NCBI RefSeq assembly: GCF_030586465.1
Contig: NZ_JAUQYP010000001.1
Location: 496,001-560,000, forward strand
Reading direction: 5' to 3'
DNA: 64,000 nt
From: Actinotalea lenta
GTDB taxonomy: Bacteria > Actinomycetota > Actinomycetes > Actinomycetales > Cellulomonadaceae
The notes below the pieces were generated by a model. The model was not told where the DNA came from. It did not search any database and saw nothing but the letters and a program-made list of their open reading frames with translations. Shown piece after piece: positions 50,571 to 60,900 of this stretch. Numbering within the stretch: the first letter of the stretch is position 1; each line of letters opens with the position of its first letter. Position numbers and translations under genes: made by a program.

Positions 50571-52676
50571 ATGACGCTCAGCACGCCCTTCCACGACCTG
50601 GACGAGTACGTGGCGCTGCCGCGGCTGTCCGGCCTGGTGCTCTCGCCGGACGGCTCACGCCTGGTGACCACCGTCTCGACGCTGAACCAGGACCGGACCA
50701 CCGCACACACCGCGCTGTGGGAGATCTTCCCGACTCGCTCCAAGCCGGCCCGCCGGCTGACCCGGAGCGCGCAGGGCGAGACGGGCGCAGCCTTCACCCC
50801 CGACGGCGACCTGCTGTTCACCTCCAAGCGCCCGGACGCCGACGCGAAGGAGTCCGAGAAGCCGCTGGACACCCCGGCGCTGTGGGTCCTGCCCGCCGGT
50901 GGCGGCGAGGCGCGCGTCGTGGCCACCCGACCGGGCGGCGTGGCGGGGGTCAAGACCGCACGCTCGTCCGCCGCGGTGGTGTTCTCCACCCGGATGCTGC
51001 CGTCCGCGCTCGACGCCAAGGACGACGAGCGCCTACGAACGCTGCGCAAGGACACCAAGGTCTCGGCGATCCTGCACGACGGCTACCCGGTCCGGTACTG
51101 GGACCACGACCTGGGCCCGGATGCCCCGCACCTGGTCGGCTGGCACTTCACGCATGCCGACGAGCCGGCCCGCGCGGTCGAGGTCGCCAGCCGCAGCGTG
51201 GAGCACCTCGACGTGACAGACCTGACGCCGACGCCCGGCGCCGCGCTCGAGGAGGCGGACTACGACCTGTCGCCCGGCGGCGGCTTCGTCGTGTCCACCT
51301 GGCGCGTCCCCGGCGCGAAGGCCGAGGCCCGCACCCACCTGGTCCGGATCGATCTGGACACCCAGGACGCCGCGGACCTCGCCCGGCACGACGACGCCGA
51401 CCTGGCCGCGCCGGTGATCTCGCCGGACGGACGGCAGGTCGCCTACCTCGCCGAGACGCTCTCCACGCCGGAGCAGGCACCGCAGGTCCAGCTCTTCGTG
51501 CTGCCCCTGGACGAGGCGGGCCTACCTGGCGGGACCCCTCGCCGGGTCGCCGCCGACTGGGATCGCTGGGTGACCGGTCTGCAGTGGCTGCCGGACGGCT
51601 CAGGCCTGGTGGTCACGGCCGACCAAGGCGGCCGCGGTCCGGTGTTCGTCGTGGACCTCGCCGGGGACGCCGTGCACCAGCTGACCGACGACGACTACAC
51701 GTACTCCGACCTCCAGGTCGCCCCGGACGCCGGCGTCGTCTACGCGCTGCGCACGTCCTACCTGGCGCCCCCGCACCCGGTGCGCATCGCCCTGGCCGAC
51801 CGGGACGTGCCCGCCGGGACCGTCACCGTGCTCCGCGCACCCGTCCCGCCGCCCACCTTGCCGGGCTACCTCGAGGAGGTCTTCGCGACGGGCACGGACG
51901 GAACGCCGGTGCGCGGCTGGCTGGCCCTGCCGGACGAGGCGACCGCGGAGTCGCCGGCGCCGCTGCTGCTGTGGATCCACGGCGGCCCGCTGGGGTCGTG
52001 GAACGCGTGGTCGTGGCGGTGGAACCCGTGGCTGATGGTCGCGCAGGGCTACGCCGTGCTGCTCCCGGACCCGGCACTGTCCACCGGCTACGGCCAGGAG
52101 TTCATCCAGCGCGGCTGGGGTGCGTGGGGCGCGGCACCGTTCACGGACCTCATGGCGGTCACCGACACGGTCGAGGCGCGGCCCGACATCGACGCCACCC
52201 GCACCGCTGCGATGGGCGGCTCGTTCGGCGGCTACATGGCGAACTGGGTCGCCGGGCACACCGACCGGTTCAGGGCGATCGTCACGCACGCCAGCCTGTG
52301 GGCGCTCGACCAGTTCGGGCCCACGACGGACGCTGCGTTCTACTGGGGCCGTGAGATGACCCCGGAGATGGCGCTGGAGAACTCCCCGCACCGGTTCGTC
52401 GAGCAGATCGGCACCCCGATGCTCGTGGTGCACGGGGACAAGGACTACCGCGTACCGATCGGCGAGGGCCTGCGCCTGTGGTACGAGCTGCTCTCCCGGT
52501 CCCGGCTCGCCGCCGATGACCAGGGGCGTTCACCGCACCGCTTCTTGTACTTCCCCGACGAGAACCACTGGGTGCTCTCCCCGCAGCACGCCAAGGTCTG
52601 GTACTCCACGGTGCTGGCGTTCCTGTCCGAGCATGTGCTGGGCGAGGAGCCGAAGCGCGCCGAGTCCCTGGGCTGA
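50571..52676 (+). CDS. S9 family prolyl oligopeptidase or acylaminoacyl peptidase
   Basis: 701 residues. A beta-propeller N-terminal domain (repeated LSPDGSR-type blades) is followed by an alpha/beta hydrolase domain. The triad is visible: Ser551 in GGSFGGYM, Asp625 in HGDKDYRVP and His666 in DENHW. Such enzymes cut short peptides, often after Pro or at acylated N-termini, in the cytosol. No signal peptide. The ATG at 50571 has TGGAGGATCG upstream. The likely use is in peptide turnover. Confidence 0.93.
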   Translation: MTLSTPFHDLDEYVALPRLSGLVLSPDGSRLVTTVSTLNQDRTTAHTALWEIFPTRSKPARRLTRSAQGETGAAFTPDGDLLFTSKRPDADAKESEKPLDTPALWVLPAGGGEARVVATRPGGVAGVKTARSSAAVVFSTRMLPSALDAKDDERLRTLRKDTKVSAILHDGYPVRYWDHDLGPDAPHLVGWHFTHADEPARAVEVASRSVEHLDVTDLTPTPGAALEEADYDLSPGGGFVVSTWRVPGAKAEARTHLVRIDLDTQDAADLARHDDADLAAPVISPDGRQVAYLAETLSTPEQAPQVQLFVLPLDEAGLPGGTPRRVAADWDRWVTGLQWLPDGSGLVVTADQGGRGPVFVVDLAGDAVHQLTDDDYTYSDLQVAPDAGVVYALRTSYLAPPHPVRIALADRDVPAGTVTVLRAPVPPPTLPGYLEEVFATGTDGTPVRGWLALPDEATAESPAPLLLWIHGGPLGSWNAWSWRWNPWLMVAQGYAVLLPDPALSTGYGQEFIQRGWGAWGAAPFTDLMAVTDTVEARPDIDATRTAAMGGSFGGYMANWVAGHTDRFRAIVTHASLWALDQFGPTTDAAFYWGREMTPEMALENSPHRFVEQIGTPMLVVHGDKDYRVPIGEGLRLWYELLSRSRLAADDQGRSPHRFLYFPDENHWVLSPQHAKVWYSTVLAFLSEHVLGEEPKRAESLG

Positions 52677-52711
52677 GGCCGGGGGGCGGATCGCGGGTCG
52701 GGCTGTCGGCG

Positions 52712-52842
52712 TCAGGGGGCCGACGGCCAGGACTCGGGGATCCGCCCGTCGGGCGTGGCCGGGACGACGCCGTGGTAGGGCGTGAGCGTTCGCCAGGTCT
52801 GGACGTCCGGGTCCTCGATGAGGAGCACGACCGAGCTCCCAC
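52712..52842 (-). pseudogene. Remnant of a gene (C-terminal fragment)
   Basis: On the minus strand a coding-like frame reads SSVVLLIEDPDVQTWRTLTP and PATPDGRIPESWPSAP to a TGA at 52712, with GC-rich third positions. Upstream of about 52842 the frame changes into Arg/Pro-rich shadow sequence. This looks like the end of a lost gene cut at its 5' side. No family recognised. Confidence 0.4.
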
Positions 52843-53098
52843 CAGGTGTCGGGCACCGTCGACATCGGCGCTGAGGCGGATGGGCTGGCGCTGGACGCGT
52901 CTGCCCACGAGCTCTACGTGGCCAGCACGGACGCCGGGACGGCATCCGTGATCGACACCGACTCCGACGCAGTGGTCGACACCATCGCGCTCAAGGCCGG
53001 GACGGGCGGCGTGCAGGTGGACCCGTCGAACGGAGACGCGTACGTGGCCAACTGGCGCGAGGGGACGCTGACGGTGCTGACCGCTGACCGCCGGCTGA
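52843..53098 (+). pseudogene. Fragment of a YVTN/YncE-type beta-propeller gene
   Basis: The frame encodes two clear blades, GTVDIGAEADGLALD...LYVASTDAGTASVIDT and GDAYVANWREGTLTVL, in the style of YncE-like secreted propellers. It has neither start nor a full set of blades; an intact member would hold about seven. It begins abruptly where the minus-strand fragment ends and turns into non-coding sequence before the patatin gene. It is probably the trace of a deletion. Confidence 0.5.
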
Positions 53099-53110
53099 CG
53101 GCTCCCACCG

Positions 53111-53992
53111 TCAGCACCAGAGCGTGGCGACCCGCTCGGCGACGGCCCGCCCCTGGGCGTGGCCGGCACGGGCGGAGGGCGGGCGCGTTGACTGGTCCAT
53201 CAGGTTGCCGCCGAAGGCGTCGAGGGAGCGGTCGTCGGGGAGGACGACCTCCACGCGGCTGCCACCGGCGCGTAGCTCGGCGACCTGGGCTGCGAGGTCC
53301 GTGCCCCACTCGAGCGGCATCCGGGTCCTGCCGCCGAGTGGCGAGAGCACCAGCACCCGCTCGTACCCGGCAGCCAGGTCGGCGTTCTCGTTGCGACGGT
53401 AGGCGCCGTCGAGGTAGCGGTCCTCGCCGATCCGGTACGGCAGGCCGCTCGACGTGCTGGCGGCGACCGCGTCGACCAGGTCGACGCCGCTCCCGCGGTC
53501 GAGCACGACGGGCTCACCGGTCCGGGCGTCGATGGCTGTGAGGAGCAGCGCTCGCTCCGGCCACACCGCGCCGGGCAGCCGCGCGGCGACCGTGGCCCGC
53601 CATCGCCCGGACCAGGAGCCGTCTGACGCGGCCTCGAGCTCGCAGGCTGACGCGCCGAGCCTGCGGCGCATGTCGGCGACGTCCTCCGCAGCGGCGATGA
53701 TGCGCCCGGTCCGCTCGAGGTGGTCGACCGCCGGGCCGCCCGGGCCTCGGCCCGCGCGGGACCCGCCCGCACCCCCCGGCCGCGAGGACGGCGCGGCCAG
53801 GACGTCGGCGAGGAGGTCAGCCGGCGACCTGCCGGCGATCTGGGCCGCCGCGGTCGCACCGGCCGAGGTGCCGACCACCAGGTCGGCCCCGGTCACGTCG
53901 ACCCCGGCGTCGCTCAGGCCCGTGATCACACCGATCAGCCACGCGTTGCCCGCCGACCCGCCACCGCCCAGCACCAGCGCGCGTCCCGTCAC
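53111..53992 (-). CDS. Patatin-like phospholipase
   Basis: 293 residues. The oxyanion motif GGGGSAGNAW, the nucleophile GTSAGAT and the Asp motif DGAYRR are all present, so the Ser-Asp dyad looks intact. These enzymes hydrolyse lipid acyl esters. The protein is cytosolic or peripheral, without a signal peptide. The GTG at 53992 lies 8 nt after TAGAGT and has no ribosome-binding site. The region 52.7-53.1 kb before its stop holds the decayed fragments. Confidence 0.88.
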   Translation of the reverse strand: MTGRALVLGGGGSAGNAWLIGVITGLSDAGVDVTGADLVVGTSAGATAAAQIAGRSPADLLADVLAAPSSRPGGAGGSRAGRGPGGPAVDHLERTGRIIAAAEDVADMRRRLGASACELEAASDGSWSGRWRATVAARLPGAVWPERALLLTAIDARTGEPVVLDRGSGVDLVDAVAASTSSGLPYRIGEDRYLDGAYRRNENADLAAGYERVLVLSPLGGRTRMPLEWGTDLAAQVAELRAGGSRVEVVLPDDRSLDAFGGNLMDQSTRPPSARAGHAQGRAVAERVATLWC

Positions 53993-54046
53993 GACCGCGG
54001 ACTCTACGCACGCGGCACCGCGATCTCGAGCAAAATGGGCGGCCGC

Positions 54047-54862
54047 TCAGTTCACGGTGTCACCGTCGGCGGCGAGCGAGACGTCGGTCGGCAGCGGCAG
54101 CGCCTCGAGGTCCGGGTGGGCCAGCACGGCGTCGATCAGCGGAGCCGGGCCGCCGACCACGGTGGAGTCGAGGTCGATCTCAGTGGCCAGGCACCATGAC
54201 CCGTCGACGGCCCACAGCAGGTTCGGGCTCTGATGCCACGAGCCGATGCCCGCTGTCGACCACGGCCCGTCGGCGTCGAGCACCGTCGCGACGTCGGCCA
54301 ACGCCCCCCGGAACAGCAGATAGCTGCGATGGGGCAGCTCCAGCCGTGGTGCCTCGAGCACGTCGGGCTCGAACGCGCCACGGACCGACCGCCCCCGCTG
54401 TCGCGTCTCGAGCTCGTCCGCCGTGGGCTCGCCGTCCGACGCGAACAGGACGGAGACGCCTCCCCCGTCGATCCAGCCGAACCCCTCCCACAGGCCGGCG
54501 ACCACCTCGGCGGCCGCGCCCCGGTGGGTCGCCAACGCCTCGACCACCGCGCCGTAGGTGACCGCGTCGAGCGTGCCGACCCGCGGTGCGTAGCCCGGCC
54601 ACCGGCCGTCGTCCGCGCGCCACGGGTCCGGGGCGCCGACCAGGCGCCAGAACTGCACAGCGGGATGCACCGTTGTGCCGCATGCAGCGGCCACGTCTCC
54701 CCACCGCGCCGGGGTGCCGTCGGCGGTCTCCGCCGGGTGGAGCACCCGGGCGTAGGCCTCGTAGCCAGCGGGCACGAGCGAGCCGACCCGGGCGCCCAGC
54801 GGGCCGAGCCGCTCGACGAGCCACTGCCCCGCAGCGACGTGATGCTCGTGGGTCAGCGCCAT
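54047..54862 (-). CDS. Unknown protein, 271 residues
   Basis: Soluble, no family recognised. The N-terminus reads AAGQWLVERLGPLGARVGSLVPAGYEAYARVLHP, which recurs in several actinobacterial hypothetical proteins as I remember. Trp-rich segments follow (FWRLVGAPDPW, GLWEGFGWIDGG, WHQSPNLLWAVDGSWC), and DLDSTVVGG near the end. ATG at 54862 is preferred: CAGGAT lies 7 nt upstream, as in other leaderless genes; 54871 is an alternative. The gene might bind a ligand, but no evidence shows which. Confidence 0.6.
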   Translation of the reverse strand: MALTHEHHVAAGQWLVERLGPLGARVGSLVPAGYEAYARVLHPAETADGTPARWGDVAAACGTTVHPAVQFWRLVGAPDPWRADDGRWPGYAPRVGTLDAVTYGAVVEALATHRGAAAEVVAGLWEGFGWIDGGGVSVLFASDGEPTADELETRQRGRSVRGAFEPDVLEAPRLELPHRSYLLFRGALADVATVLDADGPWSTAGIGSWHQSPNLLWAVDGSWCLATEIDLDSTVVGGPAPLIDAVLAHPDLEALPLPTDVSLAADGDTVN

Positions 54863-54924
54863 GCCGCCCATCCTGGCGCACGGCCCTCGCGTTCAGCGCG
54901 ATGCTCGACCCCCGTCGGAGGCCA

Positions 54925-55263
54925 TCAGCTCGTGGAGAACTCCAGCGGCACCTGGTCGGAGAGCCCGAGCAGGTCGAGCATCTCCAGCAGCAGCGTCGGC
55001 GGGTCGCGCAGCACGACGGGCCGGCCGTCCTCCTGGGCGGCGCGCAACAGCTGCAGGATGAACGCCAGCCCGGAGGAGTCCACGAACTCCATCGCATCGG
55101 CGTCGACCACCACCGGGCCCGACCGCACCAGGGCGTGCGCCATCACGGCACTGGCCTGAGCACGCAGCGACTCGTCCACCGAGCCCCACATCCGCACGAG
55201 CGTGCCGTCCGGGATCTCGATCGCCTCGAGGCCACTGGCCTGCTCCGGCCACACGCTCGTCAT
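54925..55263 (-). CDS. STAS domain protein, anti-sigma factor antagonist-like
   Basis: 112 residues, a single STAS domain. The phosphorylation motif is FVDSSGLAFI, with the Ser that RsbW-type kinases modify. No partner kinase or sigma gene is nearby. GAGGGAG lies before the ATG at 55263. It may control a general-stress sigma factor; the universal stress protein gene just upstream fits a stress context but does not prove it. Confidence 0.85.
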   Translation of the reverse strand: MTSVWPEQASGLEAIEIPDGTLVRMWGSVDESLRAQASAVMAHALVRSGPVVVDADAMEFVDSSGLAFILQLLRAAQEDGRPVVLRDPPTLLLEMLDLLGLSDQVPLEFSTS

Positions 55264-55366
55264 CGCACTCCCTCGCTGCTGTGCCGTCCGCGGCTCTGCA
55301 CTGTAGGACGTGCGGGTGACAGGCGGGGTTCCCCGCGGGGACGATCCGCCGCGCGGACGCCGAAGG

Positions 55367-56233
55367 TCACCCGTGCCGCGCCGCGACGTGGTGCGTGCGG
55401 GCGACCAGCACCGGGCACGCGGCGTGCAGGACCACGGTGTGGCTCACGGAGCCCAGCAGCACGCGGGTCAGCCCGTGCCTGCCGCGGCTGCCGACCACGA
55501 GCAGGCGCGCGTGCTCGGCGGCGTCCAGCAGGGCGGTCGCGGGCTGGTCGTGCACCAGTCTCGTGTGCACCACGAGGTCGGGGTACTGCTCGGCCAGGCC
55601 CGCGGCGGACTCCGCGAGCGCGACCTCCTCCTCTTCCCGGATCCCTGCGGTGTGCTCGGCGATCACGGCGTCGCCGGCGGTGTAGACCGACGGTTCGAGC
55701 CAGGCGTGCACCACGTCCAGCGACTGACCGCTCCGGTCCGCCTCCGCGGCCGCGATCGCCACCGCCTCGAGGCTGTCGGCCGAGCCGTCGACGCCGACCA
55801 CCACACCGGCGGCGTCCGGGGCGACCGCGCCCGGCACCACCGCGACCGGGTGTGGCGCCGCGGCCGCGATCTGATAGGCGAGCGAGCCGGAGAAGACCCG
55901 CTCACCGGCCGACAACCGGTGCGTGCCGACCACGAGGAGCTCCGCGTCCTCGGCCAGGTCGGCCAGTGCCTCGGCGGGCCGTCGGGGGTCGACCACGGTC
56001 TCCACCCGGATTCCCGGCACCGCCTCCCTCGCGTGCGCGACCGCGTGGTCCAGCAGCTGCTGACCCGCTGCCTGCACGCCCTGGTCCCACAGCACGTCCA
56101 CGGCCATGATCGGATGGCCCACGGCATGGACCAGGCGGAGGACCGCACCCCGCTGCTCGGCGGCGCGCGCAGCCCACGCGACCGGGGCTTCGCTGTGCGG
56201 CATGTCCTCGACGCCGACGACGACGCGCTTCAT
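55367..56233 (-). CDS. Universal stress protein, two tandem USP domains
   Basis: 288 residues in two halves. Each begins with VVVGVE/D and contains an ATP-binding loop: GTHRLSAGERVFSGSLA in the first, GSRGRHGLTRVLLGSVS in the second. Acidic Asp residues follow the first strand of each half. USPs respond to starvation or hypoxia in actinobacteria, where tandem forms are frequent. The ATG at 56233 has GGGAGGTGG upstream. It is divergent from the NmrA-like gene. Confidence 0.92.
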   Translation of the reverse strand: MKRVVVGVEDMPHSEAPVAWAARAAEQRGAVLRLVHAVGHPIMAVDVLWDQGVQAAGQQLLDHAVAHAREAVPGIRVETVVDPRRPAEALADLAEDAELLVVGTHRLSAGERVFSGSLAYQIAAAAPHPVAVVPGAVAPDAAGVVVGVDGSADSLEAVAIAAAEADRSGQSLDVVHAWLEPSVYTAGDAVIAEHTAGIREEEEVALAESAAGLAEQYPDLVVHTRLVHDQPATALLDAAEHARLLVVGSRGRHGLTRVLLGSVSHTVVLHAACPVLVARTHHVAARHG

Positions 56234-56384
56234 CGGGTCCACCTCCCGGCGGGCCGGGCCGCGGCGGATCCGCGTGCGGCCCGCTCCCCCCATCGTCGCG
56301 CCGTCGGACGTCGCGCACCAGGGCTTCGGGTCCCCGCGAACCGGCATCCGGGCGTTCCCGAGCCGACTGTGCCACGCTGCCGTC

Positions 56385-57215
56385 ATGCGGATCGGCATCA
56401 CAGGCGCGACGGGGCACATCGGCGGGCTGGTGGCGGCGGAGCTCGCCGCCGACGGGTTCGCCCAGCGGTTGCTGGTGCGTGACCTGCGCCGCGCGCCGGC
56501 GCTGGCGTGCAGCGAGATCCGGCAGGTCGCCTACGGGGCGGACGCGACCGAGGCGCTGGACGGGGTACGGACGCTGCTCATGGTCTCCGGGGCGGAGAGC
56601 GCGGACCGGGTGGCCGAGCACCGCGCCTTCATCGACGATGCGGCCGAGGCCGGGGTGGAGCACGTCGTCTACACCTCGTTCGAAGGCGCCGGACCGGACG
56701 CGACGTTCACCCTGGCCCGCGACCACGGCGAGACCGAGGAGCACCTCAAGGCCTCGGGCATGAGCTGGACGTTCCTGCGCGACAACCTCTACCTGGACCT
56801 GGTGCCGTTCTTCGCCGGCGAGGACGGCGTGCTGCGTGGGCCGGCGGGCGACGGCCGGTTCGCGGGGGTGGCGCGGGCAGACGTCGCTGCGGTGGCGGCG
56901 CACGTGCTGCGGGACCCCGCCCGGCACGCCGGGCGCACCTACCGGCTGTCCGGACCGGAGGCGATCACGCTGGACGACGTGGCCCGCATCGCGGGGGCCG
57001 CGACCGGCCGCGAGCTGCGCTACGAGGCGGAGACCGTCGAGGACGCGTACGCCTGGCGGCGGGAGACCGGCGCCCCCGACTGGCAGCTCGACGCATGGGT
57101 CTCGACCTACCTGGCGATCGCGTCGGGGGAGCTGGGCGAGGTGACCGGCGACGTCGAGCGCCTGCTGGGTCGGCCGGCGCTGTCGCTGGAGCAGGTGCTC
57201 GCCGAGGCCGGCTGA
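56385..57215 (+). CDS. NmrA-like NAD(P)-binding protein (SDR family)
   Basis: 276 residues. The Rossmann start is GITGATGHIGGLVAAEL, and the fold continues with RTLLMVSGAES and VVYTSFEGAGPDATF. The extension GRTYRLSGPEAITLDDVARI is typical of azoreductase/NmrA-type proteins. It may reduce quinones or act as a redox sensor. CACGCT lies 6 nt before the ATG at 56385 and there is no ribosome-binding site. It stands alone; the next 690 bp contain no intact gene. Confidence 0.88.
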   Translation: MRIGITGATGHIGGLVAAELAADGFAQRLLVRDLRRAPALACSEIRQVAYGADATEALDGVRTLLMVSGAESADRVAEHRAFIDDAAEAGVEHVVYTSFEGAGPDATFTLARDHGETEEHLKASGMSWTFLRDNLYLDLVPFFAGEDGVLRGPAGDGRFAGVARADVAAVAAHVLRDPARHAGRTYRLSGPEAITLDDVARIAGAATGRELRYEAETVEDAYAWRRETGAPDWQLDAWVSTYLAIASGELGEVTGDVERLLGRPALSLEQVLAEAG

Positions 57216-57327
57216 CCGCGGCGACCGACCGGCGCCGACTCCGCGGAGTGAGCCCTGCGGCGTGGCCGAGGGCGGTGATCTCGATCGCCGGGCGGAGCCT
57301 CACCTGGGTCCAGCGTTCCGAACGACG

Positions 57328-57606
57328 TCAAGCCCCGTCCATGCCGTCGCGACCGCGAGACCAGGACGACGAGACGCCGCAAGGCGAGCGCCACCGGACC
57401 TGCACACGCCGCCGTGGCGACCACGGCCGCGGGAACGCCGATCGCCGGCCCGGTCGTGCAGCTGGACGTGGCGGGATCGCGTCAACGCAGACCCCGCCCT
57501 GCACGCCCCGCACGAGGACGACCACGAGGACCGCCACCACCGCGATGGTGTGCCAGAGCTACGCCTGCGACGGACGGCTCTCCACCAACGGACCATAGGA
57601 CCCCAT
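57328..57606 (-). pseudogene. Possible broken membrane-protein gene in a 690-bp gap
   Basis: The gap 57216-57905 has no intact gene. On the minus strand an ATG at 57606 reads MGSYGPLVESRPSQA, then a TAG at 57559-57561, then LWHTIAVVAVLVVVLVRGV in the same frame. A second hydrophobic stretch (GVPAAVVATAACAG, then ALRRLVVLV) lies further on in another frame. Third positions are GC-rich in each piece. One nonsense and one frameshift change would explain this. A chance origin cannot be excluded. Confidence 0.25.
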
Positions 57607-57905
57607 CGCCGCGACGCTGTGTCGCCTTGCCATCTGCGGCATGAGCGCTCGTGAGCAGCCGGCGCGGCGAGGAGCATGGGAGGCACGGTTCGGCGTCCGC
57701 ACTGTGGACGGCCCCGCGCGGATCGGTGTCTGGGCGCCGCTTCGCCGCGTGGGCTGCCGGGACCGCGCGGCCGCTGCGCACTGGGCGGCGCGCGAGTGGG
57801 GCGCCGTACCGCTCCACCCGTATCCGGCGTTCACCTGAGCGTTCCGCGGCCGGCCCACGAGAATCGACGCGACCCCACGTCCCACCTCGGGGAGAATGGC
57901 GGGTC

Positions 57906-60900
57906 GTGAGCGAAGGACCCCCGTCGGAGCCGAGGCGCGGCTCCCGCTCACCACAGCGCGGGCGCCGCGGCAGGCGACCTGCAGGGGATCGCGGCGGCCG
58001 GCCCTCCCAGAACAGCGACACCGGGCGGGGGCAGCGACCCGACCGCCCCGACGGCCAGCGCGCGGCCGCCGCCCGCGAGCGGCGTGCCACGGCGCGGCGC
58101 GCGGTGGTCGTCCCGCCGATCACCTACCCCGAGGCACTGCCGGTCAGCGCGCGTCGCGCCGAGATCGCCGACGCGATCCGCGAGCACCAGGTGGTGGTCG
58201 TCGCGGGCGAGACCGGCTCCGGCAAGACCACCCAGCTGCCCAAGATCCTGCTCGAGCTCGGCTACGGCCGCGCCGGCCAGATCGGCCACACCCAGCCACG
58301 CCGGATCGCCGCCCGCAGCGTCGCCGAGCGGATCAGCGAGGAGCTGACCGGCGGGCGCGACGCGCTGGGCAGCGTCGTCGGCTACCAGGTGCGGTTCACC
58401 GACGCCTCCAGCGAGCAGACCCTGGTCAAGGTGATGACCGACGGGATCCTGCTCGCGCAGATCCAGCGCGACCCCGGCCTGCTGGCCTACGACGCGCTCA
58501 TCATCGACGAGGCGCACGAGCGCAGCCTCAACATCGACTTCCTGCTCGGCTACCTGACCCGGCTGCTGCCGCGCCGGCCGGACCTGCGGCTGGTCATCAC
58601 GTCGGCCACGATCGACTCCGAGCGGTTCGCGCGGCACTTCGGGCGGCCCGCCGGCGGCCAGCGGCCCGACGGGGGCGAGGCGGAGGTCGTGCCCGCGCCG
58701 GTGGTCGAGGTCACCGGACGGACCTTCCCGGTCGAGGTCCGCTACCGCCCGCTCACCCCCGACCCGGAGCCGGACGAGGAGCACCCCGAGGACGCACCGG
58801 CACCGGCCCGGCCGCGCACCCAGGGCGCGTCCGGCCGCGGCGTGCGCACCGGGGCGGCGGGCCGCGGCGACGAAGCGCGCGACCTCATGACCGGCATCTG
58901 CGAGGCGGTCGACGAGCTGTCCGCCGAGGGGCCGGGCGACATCCTGGTGTTCCTGTCCGGCGAGCGCGAGATCCGGGACGCCGACGACGCCCTGCGCACC
59001 CACCTGGGCGACCGGCTCGACCCGCGCCACCCCCGGCACACCGAGCTCCTGCCGCTGTACTCCCGGCTGTCCGCGGGCGAGCAGCACCGGGTGTTCGAGT
59101 CGCACCCGGGGCAGCGCGTGGTGCTGGCGACCAACATCGCCGAGACCTCGCTGACCGTGCCCGGGGTGCGATACGTGGTCGACCCCGGGACGGCACGCAT
59201 CTCGCGGTGGTCCAAGGCGACCAAGGTCCAGCGGCTGCCCATCGAGCCGATCAGCCAGGCGTCGGCCCGGCAGCGCTCCGGCCGCTGCGGGCGGGTCGCC
59301 GACGGCGTGGCGATCCGGCTGTACTCCGAGACCGACTTCGGCTCGCGGGCGGAGTTCACCGAGCCGGAGATCCTGCGCACGTCGCTGGCCAGCGTGATCC
59401 TGCAGATGATCGCGGTGGGCGTGGCGGCGAGCCCCGAGGACGTCGCGACGTTTCCGTTCGTCGACCAGCCCGACACCCGAGCGGTGCGCGACGGCGTGCA
59501 GCTGCTGCTCGAGCTCGGTGCGCTCGCCGCGGCGAGGGGCGGGGACCGCGACGGCCTCCGGCTCACCGACGTCGGACGCGCGCTCGCGCAGCTGCCGATC
59601 GACCCGCGGCTGGCCCGGATGATCGTCGAGGGCGGGCGGCGCGGAGTCGCGCGCGAGGTGATGATCATCGCCGCGGCACTGTCCATCCAGGACCCCCGCG
59701 AACGTCCCGCCGACTCCCGCGACGAGGCCGACGCGGCGCACCGCCGGTTCGCCGACCCGACGTCGGACCTGCTCGCCTACCTCAACCTGTGGCACTACGT
59801 GCGCGAGCAGCAGCGCGAGCTGTCCGGCAGCGCGTTCCGCCGGATGTGCCGCACCGAGCACCTGAGTTTCCTGCGCCTGCGCGAGTGGCAGGACGTGGTC
59901 ACCCAGCTCAAGCAGCTCGCCAAGCCCCTCGGCATCACCGTCCGGCCACCCGCCCGCACCGACGCGCCCGCCGCTGACAACGCCCTGCGCCGCGACTGGG
60001 ACGGCGAGGCGATCCACCGCTCGGTCCTGTCCGGCCTGCTGTCCCAGATCGGGCAGCAGGAGGCGACCGAGGTCCGCACCGGGCGCACCTCCGGGACCGA
60101 GCGCGACCGCCGCGGACGACCCCGTCCGCGCAACGAGTACGTCGGCGCGCGCGGGGCGCGGTTCGCGATCTTCCCCGGCTCCGGCCTGGCGAAGAAGCCG
60201 CCGGCGTGGGTGATGGCGGGCGAGCTGGTCGAGACATCCAGGCTGTGGGCCCGCGACGTGGCGCGCATCGAGCCCGAGTGGGCCGAGGAGCTCGCCGAGC
60301 ACCTGGTCAAGCGCACGTACTCCGAACCCGCCTGGTCCGGCAAGCGCGGCGCGGCGATGGCCACCGAGCGTGTCACGCTCTACGGCGTCCCGATCGTCAC
60401 CGGTCGACGGGTGCTGTACGCGAAGGTCGACCCCGAGCACGCCCGCGAGCTCTTCCTCCGGCACGCGCTGGTCGAGGGCGACTGGACCACCCACCACCGG
60501 TTCTTCCACACCAACCGGGCACTGCTCGCCCAGGCCGAAGAGCTCGAGCAGCGCGCCCGACGCCGCGACCTGGTGGTGGACGACGACGCACTGTTCGACT
60601 TCTACGACGAGCGCGTGCCCTCCGAGGTGGTCTCCGCTCGGCACTTCGACACCTGGTGGAAGGGCGCCCGGCGCCGCGACCCGGACCTCCTCACGTTCGA
60701 CCCGGCGATGCTGCTGGCGGCCGACGCCGAGGAGGCGCGTGACCCGACGCTGTACCCGGACCGCTGGCCGCAGGGCGACCTCGAGCTGCCGCTGACGTAC
60801 GCCTATGACCCGGGCACCGAGCACGACGGCGTCACCGTGCACATCCCGATCCAGGTGCTCGACCGGGTCGTGCCCGACGGCTTCGACCGACTGGTGCCCG

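Noticed and set aside
52677-53110. Mobile element scar
   Set aside because: No transposase, terminal repeats or target duplication; simple deletion explains the fragments.
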